Of a DNA stretch of 5,665 nucleotides, positions 1 through 5,650 are shown in pieces (position 1 is the stretch's first letter; every line of letters starts with the position of its first letter). Where the stretch lies: positions 1 through 5,665 of the forward strand of contig DVEE01000211.1 in assembly GCA_015295885.1 (NCBI GenBank). Reading direction: 5' to 3'. This DNA comes from Leptolyngbyaceae cyanobacterium M65_K2018_010 (lineage in GTDB: Bacteria; Cyanobacteriota; Cyanobacteriia; Phormidesmidales; Phormidesmidaceae). The position numbers were made by a program, and so were the translations under genes. The notes under the pieces were generated by a model. The model was not told the origin of the DNA. It was given only the letters and a program-made list of their open reading frames with translations, and ran no database searches.

Positions 1-725
1 ACCTGGCCGGTCCCGACCCGGACCGCCGCCGGCAACTGGCCACGGCCATGGCAGACCCAGCGTGTCGCGGCATTCTCTGTGCCCGCGGCGGCTACGGCGG
101 TAGCCGCTTGTTAGAAGCGTGGGCCTGGCCCGAAGCGATGACGCCCAAGTGGCTGATTGGCTTTTCAGACATTACCAGTCTGCTCTGGAGTTTGGCGCGG
201 CGGGGTATAGCCGGGGTCCACGGGCCCCTCTTGACGACCCTAGCCAGCGAGCCCCCCTGGTGCCAACAGCGGTTGCAGGCCCTGGTCATGGGTCAACCGC
301 TTCCGCCTCTCCAGGGGCAGGGCTGGGGGGGAGGTCGGGCCACGGGCCGACTGTTGCCGGCCAATCTCACCGTGGCAACCCATTTGCTGGGTACCGCCCA
401 TGAACCGGATCTGACCGGGGTCATCCTGGCCCTGGAGGATGTCACCGAGGCGCCCTATCGGATTGATCGGCTGCTCACCCACTGGCGGATGATGGGTAAG
501 CTAGCCCAGGTCAAAGCCATTGCCCTGGGCCGCTTTAGTCGCTGTGCCCCACCCCCGGAGGGGCCTAGCTTTACCGTTGAGGCGGTGCTGCGCGATCGCC
601 TGGGGGATTTAGGCATTCCCATCGTGGCCGACTTGCCCTTTGGCCACGATGGCCCTAACGCCGCCCTGCCGGTGGGCGTGATCGCCCACCTGGACGGTGA
701 GGCCGGCACTCTGACCATCCCGTAA
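1..725 (+). CDS. LD-carboxypeptidase (peptidase family S66), 5'-truncated by window edge
   Basis: This is the C-terminal part of a cytoplasmic LD-carboxypeptidase, the serine peptidase family that removes the terminal D-alanine from tetrapeptide muropeptides during peptidoglycan recycling. The frame is open from base 3 and no start is visible, so the ATG at 48 is internal. Residues before it (LAGPDPDRRRQLATAMADP) match the family segment preceding the CARGGYG motif. Counting from the ATG at 48, the nucleophile Ser is S40 in GFSDIT, the probable catalytic Glu is E130 in LEDVTEAPYRIDR, and the catalytic His is H200 in PFGHDGPNAALPVG. The Glu-His spacing of 70 is close to characterised LdcA and MccF proteins. 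The C-terminus looks complete and ends with TAA at 723-725. A microcin-immunity (MccF) role is possible within the same family, but the LEDV.E.PYRIDR signature favours the housekeeping LdcA type. About 75 N-terminal residues are missing, judged from the position of the nucleophile in the family. Confidence 0.93.
   Translation, partial: LAGPDPDRRRQLATAMADPACRGILCARGGYGGSRLLEAWAWPEAMTPKWLIGFSDITSLLWSLARRGIAGVHGPLLTTLASEPPWCQQRLQALVMGQPLPPLQGQGWGGGRATGRLLPANLTVATHLLGTAHEPDLTGVILALEDVTEAPYRIDRLLTHWRMMGKLAQVKAIALGRFSRCAPPPEGPSFTVEAVLRDRLGDLGIPIVADLPFGHDGPNAALPVGVIAHLDGEAGTLTIP
592..599. repeat. HIP1 octamer GCGATCGC
   Basis: This is an exact copy of the cyanobacterial highly iterated palindrome, inside the LD-carboxypeptidase gene. 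Confidence 0.9.
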
Positions 726-831
726 GCCTCCTTGAATCCCTAGCCCAGGCCGCCGACCCCGCCAGTGGATACCCCCAATAGGTAGTATGGTGGTGCTAAT
801 TTGGGTCGCCCCCGTTGTTGCTTCCCCAGCT

Positions 832-1824
832 ATGCCAGACCCCCTCAATCCCACCTTTGCCAGCTATAAACAGGGCCCAATTACCCTGGCCATTCTAGGG
901 GCTGGTGCCTGGGGTACGGCCCTGGCCCATTTGGCGACCAGTAACCAGCACCGGGTGCGGCTATGGTCCCGGCGCGGCCAGATCTCCCTCAGCCAGGCAG
1001 TAGCCGGAGCTGAGATCATCCTATCGGCGGTCTCCATGGCCGGCGTGCCCGACCTGGTTCGCCAACTGCAGCCCCTGGCCATCCCCACCACCACCATCCT
1101 GGTAACGGCCACCAAGGGGTTGGACCCCGCCACCACCCTCACCCCATCGCGGATTTTTCGGCGGGCTTTCCCCCACCACGCCATTGCCGTTCTATCGGGC
1201 CCTAACCTCTCCCAGGAAATCGAGCAGGGCCTGCCGGCGGCTACGGTCATCGCCTGCGAGCATGAAACCGCCGCCGAAGCGGTACAGCACGTTTTTGCCG
1301 GCGAAAATTTTCGCACCTACCGCAGTAACGACCCCCTGGGGGCCGAGTTAGGGGGCACTCTGAAGAATGTGATTGCGATCGCCGTGGGGGTGTGTGAGGG
1401 GCTCAATCTGGGAGTGAACGCCCGCTCTGCCCTGATTACCCGGGCGTTACCGGAGGTGATGCAGGTAGGCACTCGCCTGGGGGGCCATGCCCAAACCTTT
1501 TTAGGCCTATCGGGGCTGGGCGATCTCCTGGCCACCTGCACCAGCCCCCTCAGCCGTAACTATCGGGTGGGCTATGGGCTGGCCCAGGGAAAATCCCTGG
1601 AGCAAATTCTGGCTGAGCTGGGTAGTACCGCCGAGGGGGTCAATACCACCCCTGTGCTGATCGCGATCGCCGAGCGAGAGCAAATCTCCGTGCCGATTTC
1701 CCAGCAGGTCCATCGCCTGCTCAAGGGAGAAATCTCCGCTGAAGAGGCAATGGCTGCGCTGATGGAGCGCCAACTCAAAGCCGAAGACTATCAGCAGGTG
1801 TTACGGGGCAGCTCAAGCCCCTAA
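832..1824 (+). CDS. gpsA: Glycerol-3-phosphate dehydrogenase [NAD(P)+]
   Basis: This soluble enzyme reduces dihydroxyacetone phosphate to sn-glycerol 3-phosphate, the backbone for membrane glycerolipids. From the ATG at 832 the protein has 330 residues. The N-terminal Rossmann domain has GAGAWG at 23-28 and TATKGLD at 92-98 (K95 is substrate-binding in the family). SGPNLSQEI follows at 122-130. The C-terminal helical domain has LKNV with the catalytic Lys K178, GLSGLGD with D231, SRNYRVG with R242/N243, and AEGVNTT at 267-273. The stretch between WSRRG and the next strand (LSQAVAGAEIILSAVS) is about 25 residues shorter than in enterobacterial GpsA, which carries the NPxYLPG segment there. The shorter form is, as I recall, usual in cyanobacteria. 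Start choice: an in-frame ATG at 787 would add 15 hydrophobic residues outside the family core, and neither start has a strong ribosome site. A TAGTAT hexamer at 783-788 could be a -10 box, which would also favour 832. Confidence 0.95.
   Translation: MPDPLNPTFASYKQGPITLAILGAGAWGTALAHLATSNQHRVRLWSRRGQISLSQAVAGAEIILSAVSMAGVPDLVRQLQPLAIPTTTILVTATKGLDPATTLTPSRIFRRAFPHHAIAVLSGPNLSQEIEQGLPAATVIACEHETAAEAVQHVFAGENFRTYRSNDPLGAELGGTLKNVIAIAVGVCEGLNLGVNARSALITRALPEVMQVGTRLGGHAQTFLGLSGLGDLLATCTSPLSRNYRVGYGLAQGKSLEQILAELGSTAEGVNTTPVLIAIAEREQISVPISQQVHRLLKGEISAEEAMAALMERQLKAEDYQQVLRGSSSP
1375..1382. repeat. HIP1 octamer GCGATCGC
   Basis: This is an exact copy inside gpsA, in the codons following the catalytic LKNV motif. 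Confidence 0.9.
1663..1670. repeat. HIP1 octamer GCGATCGC
   Basis: This is an exact copy inside the 3' part of gpsA. Confidence 0.9.
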
Positions 1825-1900
1825 CCTGGCTTGACCCCGGCTCCCCCCCCCTGCCCTGACCACCCCCTTCACTCCATCACCTCTGGCTCTTAACCAGCCA

Positions 1901-1930
1901 TTGACGACCCCAACCCCGCTGGCCTACGCT
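1901..1930 (+). promoter_or_regulatory. Possible sigma70-type promoter for the glycosyltransferase gene
   Basis: TTGACG (1901-1906, five of six to the -35 consensus) is followed after 18 bp by TACGCT (1925-1930, three of six to the -10 consensus). Transcription would start near 1937, about 45 nt before the preferred ATG at 1982. The -10 match is weak and there is no experimental support, so this is a suggestion only. It does explain why the TTG at 1901 need not be a translation start. Confidence 0.25.
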
Positions 1931-1981
1931 ACTGGTGCCCATGGATCTCCCATCCTAGGGTTCCTACTCTCAGCATCCTCC

Positions 1982-2671
1982 ATGAAACTCTCTGTGGTTG
2001 TGCCCTGCTTCAATGAGGTCGGCACCCTGCAACAAGTCGTTGATGCCATCAAGCAGTCTCCTACCCAACCCTGCGAGATCATCATTGTGGACGATGGCTC
2101 CACCGATGGCACCCGCGAACTCCTGAGCAATCACATCGCCGCTCAGGTGGATCAGGTCATCTACCATCCAGCCAATCGGGGGAAGGGCGCCGCCCTCAGG
2201 AGCGGTTTTGCCGCCGCCACAGGGGATATCGTCATCGTCCAGGATGCCGATCTGGAGTACGATCCGCAGGAATTCCCCCTCATGATTGAGCCGATCATCA
2301 ACGGTAAGGCCGATGTGGTGTTTGGTTCGCGCTTTCAGGGGGGGCGACCCCACCGGGTAGTGTATTACTGGCACATGGTCGGCAATAAATTTTTGACCAA
2401 TCTGTCGAATATGTTTACCAACATCAACCTGACAGATATGGAAACCTGCTACAAGGCCTTTCGGCGAGAAATCATTCAATCCATTCGGATTCGCGAAAAC
2501 CGCTTTGGCTTTGAGCCGGAGATTACCGCCAAAGTGGCCAAGCTGAATTGCCGCATCTACGAGGTGGGCATCTCCTATTATGGTCGCACCTACAAAGAGG
2601 GCAAGAAAATTGGCTGGCGAGATGGGTTTCGGGCCATCTACTGCATTCTCCGCTACAACCTGTTTGGCTGA
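1982..2671 (+). CDS. Family 2 glycosyltransferase, polyprenyl/dolichyl-phosphate sugar synthase type
   Basis: The 229-residue protein is a single GT-A domain. By family it would transfer a sugar from a nucleotide donor, probably to a polyprenyl phosphate at the inner face of the membrane. Donor and acceptor cannot be told from sequence. Visible motifs are SVVVPCFNE (4-12), VDDGSTDGT (36-44), NRGKGAALRSGF (65-76), the metal-binding QDADLEYDP (87-95), GSRFQGG (115-121), TDMETCYKAFRR (151-162) and NRFGFEPEI (173-181). The end, GRTYKEGKKIGWRDG, is typical of the DPM1-like subgroup. There is no C-terminal membrane segment, unlike GtrB-type or bacterial three-domain relatives, so it is probably peripheral. 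The start at 1982 puts the first strand at residue 3, as in the family. A TTG at 1901 would add 27 unrelated residues and overlaps a possible -35 box. No clear Shine-Dalgarno is seen. It lies 157 nt after gpsA, so it may have its own promoter. Confidence 0.9.
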   Translation: MKLSVVVPCFNEVGTLQQVVDAIKQSPTQPCEIIIVDDGSTDGTRELLSNHIAAQVDQVIYHPANRGKGAALRSGFAAATGDIVIVQDADLEYDPQEFPLMIEPIINGKADVVFGSRFQGGRPHRVVYYWHMVGNKFLTNLSNMFTNINLTDMETCYKAFRREIIQSIRIRENRFGFEPEITAKVAKLNCRIYEVGISYYGRTYKEGKKIGWRDGFRAIYCILRYNLFG

Positions 2672-2832
2672 GAACCCAAAACCGACCCAGAGCAACCGTT
2701 ATTGGGCATTCGCTGGGATAGGTGGGGTGATAGGAAGCCAGCGGGAACAGGCCAGCCATGCGGAGTGGAGGTGACTCCTGCTGAATTCAATACTAGCTGT
2801 AGTTCCTTAGAGCAGTGTATCCACGTTTAGTC

Positions 2833-2837
2833 TGAGG
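2833..2837 (+). promoter_or_regulatory. Ribosome binding site of the 2847 secreted-protein gene
   Basis: TGAGG lies nine bases before the ATG at 2847 and agrees with the anti-Shine-Dalgarno core. Together with the signal peptide it fixes the start. It is the clearest ribosome site on the plus strand of this window. Confidence 0.55.
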
Positions 2838-2846
2838 CGATCCAAA

Positions 2847-3425
2847 ATGCGAAAACTACTAACATGGCTGGCTTGCTTGGCGATGCTGCCAATGCCCACC
2901 ACCCTAGCTCAAGGTCAGATCTGTCCTGACGATGGTGATTTCGAACCCGCTGCCGAGACGTTGAGAGCGGTGAATCTACCTGACTTTGGCATTGTTGTCG
3001 CGATCCCCAGCAACTATCGGACGATGAAGCGACAGGATGGCTCGGTCCTTATCCTCCACCCCGATGACTTTGCCATGCTGCAATGTGTTGCCCAAGGCGG
3101 CTACGGGGCCAGGGGGTTTTATTCCGAAACCATTCAGCTTGTGGCTCCTGATCCTGCTATGCCCCTACAAGAGCAAGCGATTTGGTCGTTGGGCCACCAG
3201 GATGACACCGCTGGCCGGCGCCGACCGGCCTATAGCCAGATTCGGACCTACAACCAGAATGGCTTCTCGGGCTACTTGGTGCAGTCGTTATCCGGCTATG
3301 TCGTGACCTTCCTGGGCACCTATCCTGGCGGCCGTCAACTTTTGGAGGTGTCAGCGGGGTGTGACTGTCCTGTAGAGATGCAAGATGTGGAAAGGTTGCT
3401 TTCGAACATCACAAGGCTGGATTGA
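2847..3425 (+). CDS. Secreted protein of unknown function with four cysteines
   Basis: I do not recognise a named family for this 192-residue protein. It begins with a clear Sec signal peptide: basic MRK, hydrophobic residues 4-16, and likely cleavage after TLA at 21, giving a mature periplasmic or extracellular protein of about 171 residues. The mature part has four cysteines (C26, C80, and a CDC pair at C172/C174), which suggests disulphides. Conserved-looking stretches are FGIVVAIPSNYRTM (47-60), DGSVLILHPDDFAMLQC (64-80), GYGARGFYSE (85-94) and a C-terminal helix-like VERLLSNITRLD. The pattern of alternating strands ending in a short helix resembles small alpha/beta sandwich periplasmic proteins, but I cannot assign the fold. 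The start is supported by the signal peptide and by TGAGG nine bases upstream. The gene stands alone: 175 nt separate it from the glycosyltransferase, and the next gene is convergent. Confidence 0.82.
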   Translation: MRKLLTWLACLAMLPMPTTLAQGQICPDDGDFEPAAETLRAVNLPDFGIVVAIPSNYRTMKRQDGSVLILHPDDFAMLQCVAQGGYGARGFYSETIQLVAPDPAMPLQEQAIWSLGHQDDTAGRRRPAYSQIRTYNQNGFSGYLVQSLSGYVVTFLGTYPGGRQLLEVSAGCDCPVEMQDVERLLSNITRLD

Positions 3426-3536
3426 GATTGGATGCATATCAAGGGTTTCAGGGGTTTTCTACACTACCAATCAACATTACCCATCAATACCTCCTACAGC
3501 ATCATGTAGATTGCCAACAAGTGGTTTTGCCATGAA

Positions 3537-3594
3537 CCCTAAACCCCTCTCCCAAAGAGCGTAGCTGGCGGCCCTCAGGGCAGGGGGATTAGGG
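3537..3594. repeat. CCCTAAACCCC-type imperfect palindrome (REP-like interspersed repeat)
   Basis: The left arm (3537-3553, beginning CCCTAAACCCC) and the right arm (3578-3594, ending GGATTAGGG) are 17 bases each and pair at 13 of 17 positions, with a 24-base centre. The centre and right arm contain a further small hairpin, GCCCT-C-AGGGC, at 3571-3581. Motifs of the form CCCTAAACCCCTCTCCC followed by a purine-rich return arm are familiar as multicopy intergenic elements in cyanobacterial genomes (recalled, not searched). The position, between two convergent genes, is typical for such elements and would allow an mRNA-end or bidirectional terminator role. Copy number cannot be known from this window. 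Confidence 0.5.
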
Positions 3595-3631
3595 CTAGCG
3601 GAGGCCTCGTGATCGACTGAGCAGGGTTGCA

Positions 3632-3651
3632 TTCAGGTGATCTATCCTGAA
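3632..3651 (-). terminator. Small hairpin just after the DUF6515-like gene, possible terminator
   Basis: TTCAGG (3632-3637) and CCTGAA (3646-3651) form a perfect six-base stem with an eight-base loop, starting nine bases beyond the stop of the minus-strand gene. There is no T-run after it on either strand and the stem is only moderately GC-rich, so it is not a canonical intrinsic terminator. It could mark the 3' end of the minus-strand transcript or be chance. Confidence 0.3.
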
Positions 3652-3659
3652 CAACTGGC

Positions 3660-4697
3660 CTAAATGTAGGTTACCCGGAACAGGATTTGGTCACTTTCGT
3701 AGTAGGGCAGGTAGTAGGTGTTGCCAAACACGTAATATTCCTGGCCACCTCGCTGTACTTTGGTGTAACCCTCGGGTACGTAGGGCACAATGGCACTCTC
3801 GGGGGCATTCACGACCACATAGTTGCCGGTGGCCGGATCTTGAATGTAGAAGGTACCCAGGTAGTAGTAGTAAGTAGTACTACCTACAGGGGTGGTGATG
3901 AAACCCTCGGGCAGGGTAGTCACGCTCACCCCGGCCTCCGGCACAATCACCGTGTAGCCGCCGTTGCCTTCCTGGTAGTAAACCCCGTTGTCGTAGTAGG
4001 TGTTGGTGGCAGCATCCACCAGAATCGCGGTGGTGGTCAAGGTCACCAGCCAAAAGCCCGGTGGGTAGTAGCCCCCCCAATAGCTGCCGCCGTACCACCA
4101 ACCATCGTCCCAGCCGTAGTAGCGATCATCCAGAAAGTCATAGCGGTTCTCTTGGCGATCGGTGCGGTTTTCCTGCCGGTTTTCCTGGCGTTCGGTCCGT
4201 TCTTCCGGACGATCCTCGCGGCCTTCTTGCCGTTCGCCCTGACGATCATCCCGAGTATCCTGCCGTTCGCCCTGGTTGGTTTGGCGATCCCCCTGACGAT
4301 CACCCCGAGTATCCTGCCGTTCGCCCTGACGATCATCCCGAGTATCCTGCCGCTGTCCCGAGCCATCCTGGCGCTGTTGGCGGTCCCTATCCTGGGTCTG
4401 CTGGCGATCTCGACTTGCCGATCGGTTAGAGCCTGATACGCTGCCCCCCTGGCGAGTGGTGCTTCCCCCCCGCGAGGATGCGGCGCCGCCACCACCCGAA
4501 CGACTGGCCCCACCGCTTGAGCGACTGCCACCGCTTGAACGACTCGCTCCTGCCGAGCGGCCACCGCCACCGCCACCACCACCCCGTCGCTGGGCCAGGG
4601 CCGCATCTCCCAACGTGCCACCCACGAAGACAGCCGTCAGCAGGGCAACCATCGTCACGCGCAGCGGGCGCTGTAGCCTCTTAAAAAAACGTCTCAT
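3660..4697 (-). CDS. Secreted Gly/Ser/Arg-rich and Arg-Asp-Gln repeat protein with C-terminal tyrosine-rich DUF6515-like domain
   Basis: The protein has 345 residues and is probably exported. A basic N-terminus (MRRFFKRLQRPLR) and a hydrophobic core lead to likely signal cleavage after ALA at 35. Then come a Gly/Ser/Arg-rich stretch (37-95), an Arg/Asp/Gln/Glu repeat stretch (96-186) with the 11-residue unit RQDTRDDRQGE, an aromatic linker (190-214, many Tyr, Trp and Gly), and a hydrophobic segment FWLVTLTTTAILVDA (215-229). The rest (230-345) contains three modules of the form YYxxGxYY followed by a VVV..P segment and LPEGY, at about 236, 276 and 321. This C-terminal pattern resembles DUF6515, a family with no known function. 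The start at 4697 is supported by AGGA nine bases upstream and by the signal peptide. An upstream in-frame ATG at 4865 would overlap the previous gene by 98 nt and bury the signal. Residues 37-186 are almost certainly disordered. Envelope matrix or nucleic-acid/polyanion binding are guesses only. Confidence 0.85.
   Translation of the reverse strand: MRRFFKRLQRPLRVTMVALLTAVFVGGTLGDAALAQRRGGGGGGGGRSAGASRSSGGSRSSGGASRSGGGGAASSRGGSTTRQGGSVSGSNRSASRDRQQTQDRDRQQRQDGSGQRQDTRDDRQGERQDTRGDRQGDRQTNQGERQDTRDDRQGERQEGREDRPEERTERQENRQENRTDRQENRYDFLDDRYYGWDDGWWYGGSYWGGYYPPGFWLVTLTTTAILVDAATNTYYDNGVYYQEGNGGYTVIVPEAGVSVTTLPEGFITTPVGSTTYYYYLGTFYIQDPATGNYVVVNAPESAIVPYVPEGYTKVQRGGQEYYVFGNTYYLPYYESDQILFRVTYI
4228..4352 (-). 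repeat. In-frame minisatellite encoding RQDTRDDRQGE units
   Basis: Two identical 38-base copies occur at 4228-4265 and 4315-4352, 87 bases (29 codons) apart. Between them is a third copy with a 21-base insertion; its segment 4293-4319 differs from the outer copies by one base, changing Asp to Gly. All period changes are multiples of three, so the reading frame is kept. At protein level the units cover residues 116-159 and fade into shorter RQEN/RTDRQEN units up to residue 186. The exact DNA identity points to recent duplication or gene conversion. Confidence 0.9.
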
Positions 4698-4706
4698 AGC
4701 AATACG

Positions 4707-4710
4707 TCCT
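4707..4710 (-). promoter_or_regulatory. Ribosome binding site deciding the 4697 start
   Basis: On the minus strand AGGA (4710-4707) lies nine bases before the ATG at 4697. It favours this start over the longer in-frame ATG at 4865, which lies inside the upstream gene. Confidence 0.5.
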
Positions 4711-4767
4711 ACCTGTGAATACTTGAAATTAAGTTCTTGGATGACTGGGGGCAGTAGATGCCGCGAC

Positions 4768-5535
4768 TTACTGGCGAGGAACAAACTCAATTTGGCTGGT
4801 TCCTGCCGGTGGTACAAAGTTAAACAGCCGATCGGGCAAGCGGGGCTCAAACACCCACTCGCCAAAGTAGGCGGTGTACTGGGGTGACTCTGGCAGATTT
4901 TTGTAGGTGATCAATAGCTTGCAGGGCACGATTTCAAAGCCGTCGGCAATCCAGATCTGCCAATCAACGTTGGCTTGGGTAAAGGCCAGGTGATGGCACA
5001 GTTGGTCGCCCACCTGGTGCAACCCGAGATAGTCGCCGGTTTGAATGTTGGTGGTCACCCCCTCGTAGAAGCTGCCGGTGACAAAGTCAGACAGCGGAAA
5101 GACGACGCCTGTATCTTCTAAAAAGAGAATGGCATCAGCGATATTGTTGGGGGTATCGACCACCACGTAGTGACCCAGGTCACGGTCGAGCACGGTGAAC
5201 GTATCGCCGTTAAACCAGAGGGTGCGATCGCGCAGATCCCCTACCTCGTAGACGTACATGCGATTATTGCCTCGCACGGCCAGACCGATGGTGCTGGCGT
5301 ACTGAATCTTTTGCCCCCGGGGTGACAGCTCATCCACTTCGGTTTGTACCTCTACCGTAAAGGCATTAGCCTCGTCGATATAGGCCCCCATATCGCGCAG
5401 CAGGCCATCGGCAAACGGATCAATGGTGGGGCTGGCTTGGGCCAATGCCGGAGTGGCCACTAAAACCGTTGCCATTGCCAAACCTTGCCCAAAGCCAACG
5501 GCGAGTTGAGAAAAACACCGCTTTGAGTATGTCAT
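4768..5535 (-). CDS. DUF2092 family secreted (periplasmic) protein
   Basis: The 255-residue protein has an N-terminal signal peptide (hydrophobic residues about 11-30, likely cleavage after ALA at 32). The mature part matches DUF2092 throughout: DPFADGLLRDMGAYIDEANAF near the start, GQKIQYASTIGLAVRGNNRMYV (74-95), LWFNGDTFTVLDRDLGHYVVVDTP (106-129), FPLSDFV (146-152), then the signature CHHLAFTQANVDWQIWIADG (180-199) and KLLITYKNLPESPQYTA (206-222). From memory, the family is grouped with the LolA/LolB/LppX-like half-barrel proteins that hold lipids or hydrophobic ligands in the periplasm. No member has, to my knowledge, a proven function. Two cysteines (C180, C205) could form a disulphide. 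The length is full for the family. The downstream gene begins 70 nt after the stop on the same strand and also encodes an exported protein, so the two are probably one operon. The ATG at 5535 has only a weak upstream AGG or GAG. Confidence 0.92.
   Translation of the reverse strand: MTYSKRCFSQLAVGFGQGLAMATVLVATPALAQASPTIDPFADGLLRDMGAYIDEANAFTVEVQTEVDELSPRGQKIQYASTIGLAVRGNNRMYVYEVGDLRDRTLWFNGDTFTVLDRDLGHYVVVDTPNNIADAILFLEDTGVVFPLSDFVTGSFYEGVTTNIQTGDYLGLHQVGDQLCHHLAFTQANVDWQIWIADGFEIVPCKLLITYKNLPESPQYTAYFGEWVFEPRLPDRLFNFVPPAGTSQIEFVPRQ
5224..5231. repeat. HIP1 octamer GCGATCGC
   Basis: This is an exact copy inside the DUF2092 gene. No exact copy lies between 1671 and 5223. Confidence 0.9.
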
Positions 5536-5631
5536 AGCTCGTCGTACCTAAACCTAATAAAACAAACATGATTGCAGAGAGCCAGCAGTGGGCGGTGGAG
5601 GGAAACCGATAGCCATCTCTGAACTAAACCC

Positions 5632-5650
5632 GATCAAACACCGTTCGATC
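5632..5650. promoter_or_regulatory. Imperfect inverted repeat upstream of the DUF2092 gene, possible operator
   Basis: GATCAAAC (5632-5639) and GTTCGATC (5643-5650) are inverted copies matching at seven of eight positions around a three-base centre. It lies about 100 nt upstream of the ATG at 5535, in the only visible control region of the minus-strand pair. This region continues past the window edge. No convincing -35/-10 pair could be fixed here, so the operator role is speculative. Confidence 0.25.

Noticed and set aside
864..1316. 150-codon minus-strand open frame within gpsA
   Set aside because: Antisense shadow of an intact, well-recognised enzyme gene.
1843..1851. Run of nine C after gpsA, considered as a phase-variable tract
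   Set aside because: It lies in non-coding DNA outside any clear promoter spacing, so slippage would not switch a gene on present evidence.
1901..1981. TTG start adding 27 residues to the glycosyltransferase
   Set aside because: The GT2 core begins at the ATG at 1982; the extension has no family similarity and TTGACG reads better as a possible -35 box.
1970..2695. 241-codon minus-strand open frame opposite the glycosyltransferase gene
   Set aside because: The plus strand carries an intact GT2 domain with all motifs; the antisense product resembles nothing and reflects GC-rich codon bias.
2847..2876. Lipobox-like WLAC at residues 7-10 of the secreted protein
   Set aside because: The cysteine is too close to the N-terminus and inside the hydrophobic core; cleavage after TLA at 21 is more plausible, so it is not called a lipoprotein.
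3494..3509. CTACA/TGTAG five-base inverted repeat after the secreted-protein gene
   Set aside because: Short, AT-containing stem without a following T-run; expected by chance and not supported as a terminator.
4228..4352. 33-base repeat spacing suggestive of a short CRISPR array
   Set aside because: The repeats are coding, in frame, nearly tandem with no unique spacers, and encode a regular peptide unit.
3687..4436. Long plus-strand open frame opposite the repeat gene, reading as a hydrophobic, membrane-like protein
   Set aside because: It is the reverse complement of Arg/Asp/Gln repeat codons, which read as Ile, Leu, Pro and Ala. It has no ribosome site and ends within the repeat gene, whose signal peptide and domain are convincing.
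4698..4865. N-terminal extension of the repeat protein from the ATG at 4865
   Set aside because: It would overlap the DUF2092 gene by 98 nt and put 56 residues before a clear signal peptide, while the ATG at 4697 has its own AGGA.
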